Source of the DNA: Tigriopus japonicus
Taxonomy: Eukaryota > Arthropoda > Copepoda > Harpacticoida > Harpacticidae
DNA: 64,000 nt
Assembly (NCBI GenBank): GCA_010645155.1
Contig: CM021322.1
Location: 4,283,740-4,347,739, forward strand
Direction of reading: 5' to 3'
A program made the translations under genes and the position numbers. Each line of letters starts with the position of its first letter. The stretch's first letter is position 1. Positions 1 through 12,200 of the stretch are shown piece by piece. Below the pieces are notes generated by a model that ran no database searches, was not told where the DNA came from, and saw only the letters and a program-made list of their open reading frames with translations.

Positions 1-1138
1 CGGAGGTGACTTTACTGCAGCCAATAGCAGCCAAGCAGCACAGATATAAGTCGCGAAGCGACCAGATACACACAACTGCCGTGGCATCTGTTGCCAGTGG
101 ATTCAAACTTTGTCACTCATGGTTGTTGTCGTCGTTGACACCAAGAGCGCAGTCCGTTATGAAATGTACTATCCCGTTGCATTTGAGAATTTCTTCCCAT
201 TGAGGAAAACAGGTTTTCTCCCCTCCTCTGTTCTCTACGTACTTTGGCTTTAATGTGGCTATTGCTGCCGGTCAGCTCCTTTCTTCTCTGTTTTGCTCGG
301 AGTTGGGCTCACAATGGTCGACTGGAGATGTCTGGCTTGAAAGAGTTGAGATTCTTCTAGATTACTTAATGACATTTGAGAAAGAATCGACTCTTCTGAT
401 TCATTTAGTTCAGAGATTAGAGGTCCCTAGGAAACGCCACTGAGTTGTTGGTTTATGAATTAGGGTCAGACTTGCAACAAAAATTGAGCCGAGAGTGAAC
501 AAGCAGATGCACTTTCTATACTTCAGGCATATCTGCGCACAGAGTCACTTTTAACAATTTCAACCAACAGATGTCATGGCAAGGTTGTGAGTCTTTAGAT
601 ATATTATATCAGCCCAAGCCGTCTTTGCAAGCAGATTCAATGATGGATTAATAGCTAGGAAGACGGAAACCAGTGAGACATGAGAGCTGATTGGGACTCA
701 AAATCGTTCCAGCGTTTTGATGTGACCGTTTATCAATTTGATCAGCTCATAATTTATTTGTGAGCATTTAACATATTTAAATAATGGATGTATGTTAGAG
801 ACACTACTAGGTTAAATGGATTTATTGGGATTTTGTGTTGCAGGGAATGGCAATCCTGTTAGCGGTAGATTAAGACACACAACCCTACCAAAGTAAATTT
901 TCATTTTCAGGCAAAAACACAGGTGTTCAGGGAATACAACTTTTCTGGATTGGCTTGATTTTTGTATCACCAATGACTTCAGAAAAGAGACTTGCCATTC
1001 TTATTTCCTTGGTTTCACTTTTAAGGAATCTAAATGCTTTATAAACCTCTTACTTAATGTTTTGGGACTGCGTTTATTTTATAGAGATTTCAAAGCCCCC
1101 TATCATTTGAGAGGTGTTTTAGTAAATGAAAAACCAAT
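1..1138. other. Unassigned AT-rich DNA with a LINE-tail-like scrap
   Basis: I see no gene. Short ORFs here have no recognisable motif. About 838-870 (cagggaatgg...agcggtaga) resembles the 3' tail of the full-length LINE at 47819-53960, which carries cagggaatcccattccttg followed by tagcggta. It may be a decayed LINE or SINE tail; the similarity is short and imperfect. Confidence 0.35.
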
Positions 1139-1394
1139 GGATGAGTGTAATCGAACGAATTCAGCTGGGGATTCTGGGGCCAAAATGACTGGGGATGGGT
1201 CAGAACTAGTTTTGTAGTTTTAGTTTGTTACGTGAGAAAAAAAATCTTTCTTGAATTGATTGCCAAAATGAAAAAACGAGTGGGGCTCACGAATTTTGAT
1301 TAAATTTTATGGAGGGTGAGTCTCGACTCCGACGCATCCCTAGCCATTTAGGCTCCAGAATCTCCAGCTGAATTCGTTCGATTACACTCACATC
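1139..1394. repeat. Foldback element with ~70-bp inverted arms
   Basis: The left arm (1139 to about 1210) and right arm (about 1318 to 1394) are inverted copies. The outer 43 bases, containing gtgtaatcgaacgaattcag, match almost perfectly; the inner part is more diverged. The spacer is about 100 bases. No ORF is present. I could not settle a target-site duplication. It is probably a foldback or MITE-type element. Confidence 0.65.
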
Positions 1395-2127
1395 CTCTCT
1401 CTAACTCCTGTCACAACTGACAAGCCCATCGTAATCGTTTACGATTACGTTACGATAGACGTTACGTTTACGTTACGATAGACCCAATTAAATAATCCAA
1501 GAATAAATTGTTTTAGCCAAAGAGAATCTTGGAGGGCAAGAAATTATGACAGACATTGCTTTCCATATTTTTTAACGATGTGAAACAACGCTTGCTTTGG
1601 GGGCATGTGTTTACTCCAAGTCAACTACTAAAATGAGGGGGCTTGGTGGGTAAATTTAGTGTTGAGTAACTCTTAATGCGAGGTACAAGCTTAAATATAT
1701 GAATAAATGTAAATGACTGGGGCGTTATCATTTATCATTCTACGATAAAAGTATCAGTGATACAAGTAGTCTCTTTTTATGTTATTTTATCACACTACAT
1801 GACTTTCGAAAATGTATGGTAATGGTGTAATAATCAAGGCCGCGAAATTTTTGTAAAATGTTTGCCCAAAAGCTATATATTTTTTTGAAATTATGTACCA
1901 ACTTGTATTTTTTTGTAATTTTACCAGCATTGCCGTACAAACAGATCTTTTCTTATGCTCTAATCACCTCTGTGAGCAAAATTTATGTGAACATAATTTC
2001 TCCTTCTTGTGCTCGACATCTCGTGTGAAAGTGGAGAGAGACGATCGCATAAGCCTGGAGGTTATCGTGCCGTTTGTTTTTGATGAAATGGGTCTTAAAT
2101 CTGAGGATATCAACTAAATTCTTACAG
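1395..2127. other. Non-coding; short direct repeat
   Basis: At 1440-1482 the motif acgttacgatagac occurs twice in a short tandem arrangement. Positions 1893-2117 hold a 74-codon ORF with no recognisable similarity. I see nothing else that can be supported. Confidence 0.3.
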
Positions 2128-2312
2128 GTACCTTGCGACAAGAAATTTTGGTTGCTATTGAACCCTTTGCAACTCCAATTTTGAATGTGGAAGAGGAACT
2201 TTTTGTTGGAAAATATGATCCAAGATTCAAAGGGATTGGAAGTAAAATTTTCAGAGTTATAGTCGGTATAAACAGTGGGGTACCGGAATTTGTGGAGATA
2301 GGATCTCAGCAG
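2128..2312 (+). other. Possible exon or unrecognised coding relic
   Basis: The segment is bounded by an acceptor-like ttcttacag and a donor-like cag|gtaagg. One frame is open throughout (about 61 codons), with an acidic and hydrophobic mixture such as VAIEPFATPILNVEEELF. I do not recognise a family. It lies just upstream of a decayed LINE, so it may instead be part of another element. The upstream ORF at 1893-2117 is in the same direction but I cannot show that the two are joined. Confidence 0.2.
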
Positions 2313-2660
2313 GTAAGGAATAAACCACCCAGCGCAATCAAGACGATGCTATTCTTGTGGGGAAACAGGTCATCTGAAGGCTGATTGCAAAAGAACAACG
2401 ATCCCGATAAAAATTTCGGAAACATTAGAAGAAAGGCCGGTGCTAGACCCTTAGATACCCCAACCAACCCAAACCAATTCGTTGGTGAATGTTGGAGAGA
2501 AGCCAATCAATAAAGAACATGAGCCTTTGACTTCGCGACTTCATAAAAAAGATGATGGATTTCAAGATAATGAACAAGGAAATCTGGAACTGCATGAAGT
2601 GCAGGAACTCGGAAGGGAAAATACCATCGAGAAAATCAAGGGAGGTCGAATGGCACATGA

Positions 2661-4590
2661 ATGGTTCATTCTCCACAGAGTGCAGTTACGAAATTCCAGA
2701 AACGAACAAGACATGTCCCAAGCCAAGGAATGAAAATTTTTATCCCCTGTCGAGCAACACGTCAAAGTAGTCAGCCTCCCTGGTTAGGACACAAATTGTT
2801 AAAAATGAGAAAGAAGAAGCAGAGGCTTTGGAAACAGTACAAAAGTAGAAGCCTCATCACAGATAAAATATTATTCACGTCCCTCCAGTCCGAAGTACGG
2901 AAGGAAACGTACAGGGCGAAAAAGGATTAAAAGGATTGACATTAAAAAAAGGAAGAACTTGAAAGCATTCTACGCATATGTACATAGCTGTAATGATGAT
3001 GATGATGTAAATAGCAAAGGATATCGGGGAAAAGGCGTTGGACCGTTGCTAAACAGCTCTGGAAATCTTGAAAACAAGCAGCAAAATATGTCTGTGATCT
3101 TAAATAATCACTTTGCAAGTGTATTCTTCGATTGGAGCCACACCAACTTGAGTGTAGGTGTGACGAAGCGGGTGTAGGGAGACAATGAACTTGGAATATG
3201 GACCATCACTGCATATAAAGTTGAACAGAAAATAAGATCGCCGAAATTGAGTTTGGCTTGTGGACCGGATGGGAACCCCTCTTTATTGTTATAAAAAAGT
3301 TAGGCCGATCAATGGCTGTACCACTTACCATCGTATTCAATATCTCTTTACAACGAGGATGTGATCCCGATGTGTGGAAATTTGGGATTGTGACCTATTT
3401 ACAACTGCGGGGATGCCAGACAACCTCCACCAAAATTAGCGACCAATATCAATAACAAGTGCCACCTCCAAGATTTTGGAGTTTGATAAAGGGCCATGTT
3501 GTCTATTGATGGAATTCAATCTGATTTTAATCTGTTCAATCATTTTTGTTCGCGCTCTTTCGTTGTGACTGCCAATTCACGTAAAACAGTACACTTGTTA
3601 CTTCTGTGAAAAATACATTCGTTCATAGAGAATATCCAAAAAGTGACCCTGCTTTTGAAGACTAAAGACCACGGGTGCCATCAAAATTAAGCAAATTTTT
3701 TCACACTATTTTTGTAGTGGACCAATGGCATTGATGGCAGCCGCCATCTGCCGTTCCGCAGGGGGTGTTCTTGAGCCAACTTAATATTTTCTGTTCGTGA
3801 ATGTCCTTGGTCGGGGGATGTCCTCGAGAATATTAAAGTTTGCATATGATACGAAAATATTTCGAAGAGTTGAATCAAAGGAGGCTCAGCTTAGCCTCCA
3901 GACCGATACAAGTTTTTGCTGCCGAGTGGGCTCACGAAAATGGAATGGAGTTAAATGTTTCTAAGTGCTCTGTCCTTCGATTCCACAACTCGAAGGTGCC
4001 TGGAATATACAGCCTAACCTCTTAAATCATCCCCGAAAGCACAACCCGACAAGACTTGGGCATCTTTTTTTACAAGAGGCTGAAATTTGAGTATAATTCT
4101 ACAAGGATTTCTTCCAAGGCAATCCAAATGGTTGGAATATTTCGGCGAAATTTCGTTACTTGAGAAAGAGCAATCATGTTGCGTGTACTTACAACCTATA
4201 TTCGTCCAATTCTCGATTGTTCAACCTCGGTGTGGTTCCCGCCATTCAAGAAAGACATCGTTAGGATTGATGTTGTGTAAAGGAGGTTTACCCGTCTTCT
4301 TCTAGGCATGGATAAGTTTTACGGGGAGCGTTTGTGGAACTGAGAAGGCTCAAATTCGACCTCACTACAGCGTATAAGACTCGAAAGGGCTAAAGCAAGG
4401 ACATCTAGAATAGAGGTGGACTTTTCACGGCACGGCAAAACTGGCCGGAGGTGACCCAAATCAAGTGAAAGGCAAAGATCGAATGCCAATTCAGCCGGAA
4501 ATTTAGAGCAGCCTCTTTGGTCTTCTGGCTAATTTGGCTGGGCGAACTGCCAAAGATGAGGCCTCTTCTAGATTAAGGGTTGCTTGATGC
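2661..4590 (+). pseudogene. Decayed CR1/L2-group LINE, ORF2 remnant
   Basis: Translation in shifting frames gives the order expected of a non-LTR retrotransposon ORF2. First comes the basic linker before the reverse transcriptase (QPPWLGHKLLKMRKKKQRLW at about 2780-2840). Then KAFYAYVHS and VGPLLNSSGNL with ILNNHFASVF at about 2960-3125. Then a GPDG-like segment with IKKLGRSMAVPLTIVFN at about 3260-3345, an FAYDTKIF segment in the place of the catalytic F/YADD at about 3838, and WAHENGMELNVSKC at about 3928. The thumb follows at about 4040-4320, with YIRPILDCS. Many stops and frameshifts interrupt it, so it cannot encode a working enzyme. The endonuclease domain is not seen; the copy is probably 5'-truncated. 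The end near 4590 is approximate. Confidence 0.75.
4396..4522 (+). repeat. Dispersed repeat, copy 1 (second copy abuts the assembly gap)
   Basis: This stretch (acatctagaatagaggtgga onward) is repeated at 25960-26087 with only a few differences; the second copy runs straight into the run of N. It lies at the C-terminal end of the LINE remnant and reads ARTSRIEVDFSRHG in the LINE frame. Part of it also matches, inverted, the repeat at 7197-7321. Confidence 0.7.
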
Positions 4591-4599
4591 AACTGTTGC

Positions 4600-6118
4600 A
4601 ATGTTCAAAATGACTTTAAGATGCTCATTGATTGGCCCCAAGAGCAATAATTGGTTTGAAAGTTATACAAAGGTGACTTAACTTATTGTTTTGCCACACT
4701 TTAAGTCAGCTGGTCTGTCCTAATTTGTTGGTTCAAATATAATTAATCTTAAGAAGACAACGTGCCACAGGATCCCTGAAGAGAGAAGATGAAAATCAAA
4801 AATGGTGACCAAAACAGTCAGAATATTGTTAAGAACTTATCTTGCAACATATTGGACAAAACCTGTCAATGTAAAGTGTAATGAACTTTAAAGCCTTTTG
4901 TGAGTGTTCAAATAATTTGTCTGAAAATAGGATCCAGAATGGCATAAGTTTTTTTCTTAGTTTTGATTAGAAGATCACATAATCCAGCCTTTCTTCAAAC
5001 TTTCAAGACACCACAATTGAGGCTTGTCAAGTAAAAATCTGCTTGCTTTTTCGACTAATATCAATGAAGACCTTTCAAATAAAATCATTCAGACCGTAAG
5101 TGTCTTTCAATAGTCTTAAAACACTATACGATTGATTTTGTGTGCAGTTTTTCTGATTTGCGGGAGACACCCTGAAGAAGGAAAACAAGCTCAGTCGGGC
5201 TATTCTTTAAAGTAGTGCAACAAAGTTCATGTGGCTCATAAGTTATGAAGAGTGTTTTAGTGCCTATTTTCCAATGCATCATCATTCCCTAATCAGTGTG
5301 TTTTGTTTAAAGTCTTGTAGTGTCTTAGAAAGCTCTCAAGGTGCTCAATGTTCTCATGAATATCAGAAGTGCGAGGCCGGCCTCTCAGAAAGCTAACTGA
5401 ATGAAGGTAAGACGATTAAAACTATTTTTGAGGATTATGATAAAGTTACTTAAAGTGTAAATGTTATAAAAGTGTAGCCTGTCCAAAGTAATCTGTTCAT
5501 CTGAAGTCTCTTCATCGCTTGGGCAAGTCCAGAGTAGCTCTACTCTATTTCCGCGCCCTGTTGTCTTCCTTCACCTCCTCCTTCTCCTCTTGCTACCCTC
5601 GTTCGGTGTCGTCTTGCTTAAAAATGCCACGCAAATTCATCTTAAAAATGGATTAGGAACCATATTTCCCCCGGAAATTCTCCACCCGGACTAAAACGCG
5701 GAGTTTCATCACGCTCATTCAAGAAACAACTTAAACAACAACATAACGGCGTTTTTTTTGAGCTTATCTGTTACCCGGCTTGAACAACTTACATAGATTT
5801 TGCTCATCCACGCCTTATCCTGAACTTAATTAAGACATGGCAATCTTTATTGCTTATTAGAAATCGATTTTTAAAGGGTTGTCACCTTGGCATAAATTCA
5901 TGTTCTAGAATTGATGGTTTCATCTTCGAATTTCTTTTATTGTACGATCGTGTCATTGATTTCAGGACAATCTCAGTATGGTTAAGAGTTGTTCAAGCAG
6001 TTTTAAGTAGTGAATTTGCGTGTGGGTTAAGGTCCATATGCCATAAGATAGACTTGCACCTTATAATTATAATTGATATTGATGCAAACAAGTTGAAAAT
6101 CTAGATTTCAGACCTAAG
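4600..6118. other. Unassigned non-coding DNA
   Basis: AT-rich sequence with no ORF that I can assign, apart from a C/T-rich patch near 5560-5600. I see no RNA gene and no terminal repeats. Confidence 0.3.
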
Positions 6119-6199
6119 GAGGCATTACAAAATTAGTGTTTTGCTTGAAAAATGCATTTTGTCATTCAAATATTCCAAAAGTGTATCCCAAACCGTTGT
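6119..6199. repeat. 81-bp direct repeat, copy A
   Basis: This stretch, starting gaggcattacaa and ending aaaccgttgt, recurs at 7098-7178 with a handful of substitutions. The two copies bracket the SINE at 6264-6455 and are about 980 bases apart. They could be ends of one element or a segmental duplication. Confidence 0.7.
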
Positions 6200-6263
6200 C
6201 TGAAAATCATTTTATTTAAACTTAAGAATACTATGAGCTAGCATAAATACTGTAATGTATAAG

Positions 6264-6455
6264 GAAGCCAGAGTGGTCGCGCGTACTAATGCGTTCTTAT
6301 AAGAGCCAAGGGTAAAAAAAAGTGCTTCCCCAGACGGCGTAGGTTCGAATCCTGTTGGGGATCGAATTGAAGCTGTCGGGAGAAATCCTTGTTTACAGGG
6401 AATCGCATTCCTTGTAGCGGTAGTAGAAAATCCGCAACAAACAAACAAAAAAAAA
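6264..6455 (+). mobile_element. tRNA-headed SINE with a LINE tail
   Basis: The head resembles a class II tRNA (Ser/Leu type). It has an A-box-like agccagagtgg at 6266-6276 and a consensus B box, GGTTCGAATCC, at 6342-6352. The head continues to about 6390. It is followed directly by a tail (tttacagggaatcgcattcc, then tagcggta, from 6392) and an A-rich end. The head matches 47819-47939, the 5' start of the full-length LINE, and the tail matches 53898-53945, that LINE's 3' end. The copy is therefore structurally the two ends of that LINE without the middle. It should be transcribed by RNA polymerase III and mobilised by the LINE; both statements are inference. Confidence 0.75.
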
Positions 6456-7097
6456 GTATATAATTCATCATATACGTACAATGTAATTATGGTCAAGGAT
6501 GCCTAAATATCCAATTTTTGACTATTTTCCAACGTGCTTCCAAGTTTGACACACAAGGACTTTTAATTTGGCATAACCTTCTTTGCTTCTCTTCAGAACT
6601 TCATGATTTGATTTGTTATAGAATTTCATGAAAGACTAGTCTAACCTGGATATAAGAACATTCAACAGGAAAATATATCTTGGTATCACGTAAAATACAT
6701 AGTGAAAGACTAGTCAGTTTTACTTTATTTGTTCATAATGCAATAGTATATTAGAAAGATGTGTTTTAGAGACCAAATTAAAGATATGAGAACTGTTTCA
6801 AAATGTTAAAGTTGATTGTGATTCATATTGTCTCATTTCTATCGATCTATTGTCAGTTTATTTCTAGTTTAGCTTATTTTTTTGTAAGTTTCAATGACAG
6901 TCAAATTTGTCTGAATATTTTCATGTATTCATGTGTTTTCTATTCCTATTTTTTGTTTATGAGTTAGTTCAATGATCAGTATAAGTTAGAATGATGCAAA
7001 TAAACCTTATTCATTGAAAAGGTGTGTTCTAGACTGAGTAAGAGGTAAGATAGTAGAATGTTCTAAGGGTGTTTTATCTGTTCATTGAAACCATGAA
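6456..7097. other. Unassigned non-coding DNA
   Basis: AT-rich sequence between the SINE and copy B of the 81-bp repeat. I see no gene or terminal repeat. Confidence 0.3.
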
Positions 7098-7178
7098 GAG
7101 GCATTACAAGTTTAGTGTTTTGCTTGAATAATGCATTTTGTTATTCAAATATTCCAGAAGTGTATCCCAAACCGTTGT
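7098..7178. repeat. 81-bp direct repeat, copy B
   Basis: Second copy of the repeat at 6119-6199. It ends about 20 bases before the repeat that also follows the assembly gap (7197-7321). Confidence 0.7.
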
Positions 7179-7196
7179 AAGTTGATGTATAATCAT

Positions 7197-7321
7197 CAAT
7201 TCTTTAAAAACTGAGACTTTCTACTTTCAAAAGCACGTTCTCTCCTTTTGTGCTTCTCCACTTGATCTTGGTCACCCCTGATTTGCCGTGCGCCGTCCAG
7301 GAAATTCTAGATGTCCGTGGC
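7197..7321 (-). repeat. Dispersed repeat also found after the assembly gap
   Basis: Positions 7197-7321 match 26673-26795 almost exactly. On the minus strand the segment reads as LINE-like coding sequence. It is an inverted, diverged relative of 4396-4470: both contain acatctagaat, cacggcaaa and atcaagtg in the same order. So copies of the same LINE region lie in both orientations here. Confidence 0.65.
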
Positions 7322-7339
7322 TAAAGATATCTCACGATA

Positions 7340-7815
7340 AAAGTACAGCCCCGTACAAATTTATTGAGGGCACAACAACCGGTGAGAAATCTTCGAAGTG
7401 GGAACAGATGCCAAATGCGACCACCTCTCACTACGTCACTAATCCGCAGCTCCTGTTTTGACCTCAGGGTACTATATTCTTGGAATAAATTGAAACTCAG
7501 CGTCTGCTAGGTGAAAAAATTCCGCGAATTCAAACGAGGCCTTGACTTGGGCAATCTAACGGGGTTTTATCGCTTGACCTTTCATATGACGTATCTGGCC
7601 CAACCCCCTTTATTATACTTCAAGTAATGGGGATATTTCTTTCCTTTTTTCTCTTTTCTCCTCTTTTGTACTTATTTTTTCATTGTTTTTTATGTTTATG
7701 TTTACTTTTGCAATTGTCCTATTTTTATGCCGTTAATAATGCCGACACGAAATGTAATGATCACTATGCACCTGTGGGAGGACTAGAGCTTACTTTACCA
7801 ATAAACCAAACCAAA
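7340..7815 (+). pseudogene. LINE 3' end (C-terminus plus 3' UTR)
   Basis: The plus strand encodes the C-terminal signature typical of CR1/L2-group ORF2 proteins: RSSCFDLRVLYSWNKL at about 7450-7495, then FREFKRGLDL at about 7520. A T-rich 3' UTR follows. No upstream catalytic domain is joined to it. It may be the tail of the same LINE family as 2661-4590, separated from it by later insertions. Confidence 0.6.
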
Positions 7816-7969
7816 TATTGGTGAGTGATCTTGGCAGTAGTTTGAAGGCTTCAATTTTCCTCTCTTTTTTAAATATGGGTGATAATAAGGCTTTCAATCA
7901 ATCAATTGAGACAGCGACAGTCGCCAAGCTCATCGATAAGTTAGAAGGCATTGAAAGGAGTATGTAAGC

Positions 7970-8378
7970 TCTGACTTCCAGTATTGCGAAGGTTTTTGAG
8001 ATGATCATGAAACTACATAGTTGTACCACTCATAGACAATGGAGGTTGTAATGTGGAGCAAGTATCGTCCATGAAGGATTTAGGAGTTGTCATCCAAGAT
8101 GATGGAAAATTCGATGATCATATCCAGTAGAAAGTGGTTAAGGCATTTCAAACGTGTGGTCTGATCTATTGCACTTTCAAGTCCACAGACAATGTTTCGA
8201 TGCTAAATCTGTACAAGTCGATTTTTCAGTCTCATCTTGAATATAACTCACTCATTTGGGCTCCAATGAGTTCAGCAGGTTTGCAAAAGGTCGAGCAGGT
8301 CCAAAGATGTTTTACTAGGAACATCACAGGAATGAGAGGGCTCTCGTATTGGGAGAGGCTCAAGAAGTTAGAGTTGGT
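7970..8378 (+). pseudogene. Internally deleted fragment of the full-length LINE family
   Basis: About 7973-8010 matches the full-length LINE near 52510-52545. The next part (about 8030 to 8378) matches 53125-53485, so roughly 590 bases are missing inside. It encodes the region after the polymerase motif (VVIQDDGKFDDHIQ, with a stop codon after it). It ends where the MITE at 8383 begins. Confidence 0.8.
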
Positions 8379-8382
8379 CATG

Positions 8383-9236
8383 AGCTGAGTTCATATCGAC
8401 GTTCACGATTCAATCGAAAAAAGCGACCTCAAGCGGCATTTATGGCATGACCTGTGGTGTAAAAAAGAGAAATTCCGAAAATACGCTCTTCACTCTGCTA
8501 AGTTTGAATGCCTCTGGTACATCCTCTGTGATTTGTAATTGGCAGCAGTTAAAAGCAAATTGTTACTTATTGTTTCAAAAAACAGTCTTAAATTTTAAGG
8601 ACATCAAGATTTTTGCCTCGTTTTGAAGTTATTACACGTTTAAAACGTCAACTTCAGTTTCAAAAGTAGTCACCCTCTACATATGAGGAAGGAGAAAAAA
8701 GGGAAAAGGAGAAGGCAAGTGGGGCCGTCAACCAAATCAGAGCGACCAATTTCAGACCTTAAAAAAGGAGTTGGGGAAGGTTTCAGACTAGTGGACTTTT
8801 AAACACCGTTGTGACAAACCAATGCAATTTTGGTGCATTACAAGAGCACAGCATTTGAAGTTAGAATAAATGGCTCTAGAATGAAATGAAAAGGAAACAC
8901 CAAATACTGATAAAACTTGCATAAAAAGCGAAAGAAGTTACTACATAGACTGGGTCTCTTTCTTGTGTGTACACACCACGTTTTGAATCGTGAACGTCAA
9001 TACCCCGTGACAACTTCATTTGTTACAGATATTTTACGCTACACCACGCTGTTGAGTTCATTTGCAAACCCAAAAGTATGCAAATTGTGAAAACCCCATT
9101 AAAAAAAAGCTCAGTTTATAAAGCAAGTCACCAAACTTTGTCAGGAACTTGTTACTCGCCTTTTTGTCGTAACTGCGTGTTTGCAGTCGTGGGTTTACGT
9201 AAAATTGAAGTTGTCAAAGGGGATATTAACTCAGCT
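8383..9236. mobile_element. MITE of the AGCTGAG family, copy 1, carrying a nested MITE
   Basis: The ends are AGCTGAG and CTCAGCT, flanked by CATG at 8379-8382 and 9237-9240. The internal sequence (gtgacaactt, gagttcatttgcaaac, and others) matches the MITE at 32523-32807 inside the Gypsy relic. This copy is longer because a second element occupies 8396-9000; without it the element would be about 250 bp. No coding capacity is seen. Superfamily is not certain. Confidence 0.75.
8396..9000. mobile_element. Nested MITE with TA target duplication
   Basis: The terminal inverted repeats are TCGACGTTCACGATTCAA and TTGACGTTCACGATTCAA (16 of 18 matching). The element is flanked by TA at 8394-8395 and 9001-9002, and removing it plus one TA restores the outer MITE (ttcaTAcccc). 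A TA target suggests the Tc1/mariner superfamily. The 605 bases contain no convincing transposase ORF, so it would need one supplied in trans. Confidence 0.75.
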
Positions 9237-9240
9237 CATG

Positions 9241-12200
9241 GCAAAGTCTTTTTATTCCGCATTTGATAATGAATCTTCTATTTTCGTATCGTTTCTAATG
9301 AGGTTCTTTTTCTAATGTTGGATTGTCGTCATCAACTCTAACTTTTCCATCATGCATGGCCTTTGTTAACTTGTTCTAAATCTTCACAAGGGTCAGTGCT
9401 TAGTTCTTTGTTTACACCCACATTTTAACATTCTTTATCAAGCTAAATTTTTATTTGTCTCTGATTTAGTGATTATGGCGCCGACAACATTGGAAATCTT
9501 CATATAGGTAATCTTTTTAGAGAATGCCTTTGTTCCATCCTTCCACATGTGGAATGGTTTAGATATTAAAATTTGTCACATCCAATCAAGGTCCCATTGA
9601 GCAGCAATAGCCCCTCAGGTCCACCCTATTCGTTGCAAAACTAACGTATGCCTACTTCCCAGCATGATTGGTCTTTCGTTTCTGTATCTATCTCAGGGTG
9701 GCCAACTTTTTTTGGAGCGACAATGCTAGTTAAAGTCAAATCAATGCTAGAAAAATGCTAGTTGGAAAATGGAAAAAGCTAGAAAAATATAATCTAGAAA
9801 ATTAACTATTTTTAGGTTCTAGATTAAAATATAATCTAGAAAAAGGCTTGTCAACAAATCTCAAAAACTGTTTCTTCTGTACTAGAGAGTTGTCTCAGAG
9901 TACTAAAATGGCTTGTATCAATCCAAACTAAGTAACAAATTTTGATGATGACAGAGTAACAGTTCTACAAATGAAATGCACATTAAAAGTCAGGATAGAG
10001 GAATCTCTGTAGCTTTTCATAAAAATGATTTGGTGCCTAAAAACTTTGTTAATAACTTAAAGAAAAAATACAAACGTAGGTACGTTTGTAATGTTCAATT
10101 GATGAGTAGAAGGAGATATTTTTGGTACGTTTTAAGTTCATTAAAACATATCGTGTTTTTTCCAACATAACATGGTGCTAATACTATTAGAAACTTAAAC
10201 TTAATCCTAAAATCACAATGTTGGAAAGTACATTTTCACAATTTTCATTTTTTAAGTCAAAGGAATCCATCAAAGGAATTGTAATTAACACAATTTTCAT
10301 GTTTTGGTGATTGTATCATAGGTCTCTATTGAAGGTCAATTAAACAGATGTGCTACTTTCTTTAAATGACGTTCACATTTATTATACAATGCTGTTTGTC
10401 CCTATCCAATCATTTCCGAACCAAATATTATCCTATTTTGGCATCATAGACCTGGTTTTTCATTGTATTGATCTATATTTTCAGACAAAAGATTGCACCT
10501 AAGTACAATTATTATTCAGAACTTTTATTTAAATTGCATTAAGAAGGTATCATTGCACAATTGTTAGTCTCTCAAATGTAAAAATCATATGTTGTCAACA
10601 TGGAATATGAACCACTTGAAAGGTCATCCCGGGTCATCCTTACACATTGGCTGGGAGTGTTTAAATCGTACTTAGGCCATAAAGGGCATATTTCGATTCT
10701 ATTTCATTAAGAATACAGCTAACTTTCTTATCTAGAAAGCACTATCATGTTGCACAATGGGTGTACCAAAATGCAAAGAGAAAGTATGTTGAAGCCAACA
10801 AATTATTTCTAAACTAACAACGTGAAAGTGCAGTAGTTGTTTTATTTTGTTCATATGTCTAGTGCCTTTTCCATCACATTTTGTGAAAACTATGTGGTGT
10901 CACAACAATGTTCTTTTCAATTATTCAAAATTCCTTCTTTTTTCTCTCTGCTTTTGTTCCTAACCCACTCTATGATCAATTCTGCTTTGACATCCCGTCA
11001 TCATCCAAAACTGTTTTTGCATTATTTTACTCAGCCACAGGTAAAAATGGCACATTACAAATCTCAAGTATCAAAAATGTTAAGAAAACATTTCTGAAAT
11101 ACGGCTGTATATTCTATAAGGCTTTATATTTTATGAGCTAGCAAATAACTTTAGATAAATTTCACTACGTGCTGCCTGCTCTTAACAGCCTTATCAGATC
11201 GAATCTCTGTTCATTAATATTATCTAAGAAAATGTAGAATTTTTGTTTCTCTTTGATTCTCATGGCCATTTAAGACATGTTTGAAAGTCTCATTGGTCCT
11301 ATTTGGGAGGCTCAAATGAACGTATTTCAATGAAATTCGTCAAAATTTGGCCCAACTTTCACCACAGCACACTAAATCATCCAGCAAAGAAACATGTTTT
11401 GCTCGAAAGTGTTGTTTAGAATTTTCAAGCGCTCTCGCGCCGGCCCGCAATCAGCTTACATCAAGAATACTTCAACTTGTCAATATGGACGGTATTTACA
11501 GCAGGATCCAAGTAGAGACGTCTCTAGACAAGAACCACTGTACTAGAGGACGAATTTCAGAGCAGTGTCCATGACGTCATCAATCCACCTTGCGTTGGAT
11601 CATCACTGATCCGTCATTAATTCTAGGTTGAGAGAAGTTCAACATTCATTTGCGAGGAAAAGAGAATTCAGGCAGGGACGCCACTCAAACATGTTATTAC
11701 AATCTATTCATTTCTTTTCATAAGCAAAGCTCATTACATTGGATTTTGAAAATCGATTTGAAACTTTAAAGTTATTGAAAGATTTACGTGAATCAATAAT
11801 ATATTATAATATTGTTTATTTTGCCCATAGCAACCCTGATTTAATTTGAGAATTCTCCATGTGGTGTCAGTTTTTGTTCGTTTGACAGGGTGACCACTCG
11901 AATGAAAGGTTCAATGAGAGGGGCAACATTTCTTATCTTGTTTAAAACAGAAATTGTGTTCCTTTTGTCTTTTTTTAACTCAATATTTTAAGCCAGTATT
12001 TAAAAGTGGTTGTTGAACTATTCTTGGAGAGGCTTGTTCAATGTTGGATACAAGTGGTCAATTTACGTTAGGAACCAACCCATTGGTCCATCCATTATCC
12101 ATTTGGTCACCTTAAAAAACGTGCGACCATTGTGAATCGAGCTTCTTTGTTGATGTTGAATTGATGTCACTCTAAAAACTTTGTGGATTTACTGATCATT

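Noticed and set aside
6266..6360. A functional tRNA gene
   Set aside because: The B box is good, but the acceptor stem does not pair, the variable region is A-rich and the sequence is followed by a LINE tail. It is a SINE head.
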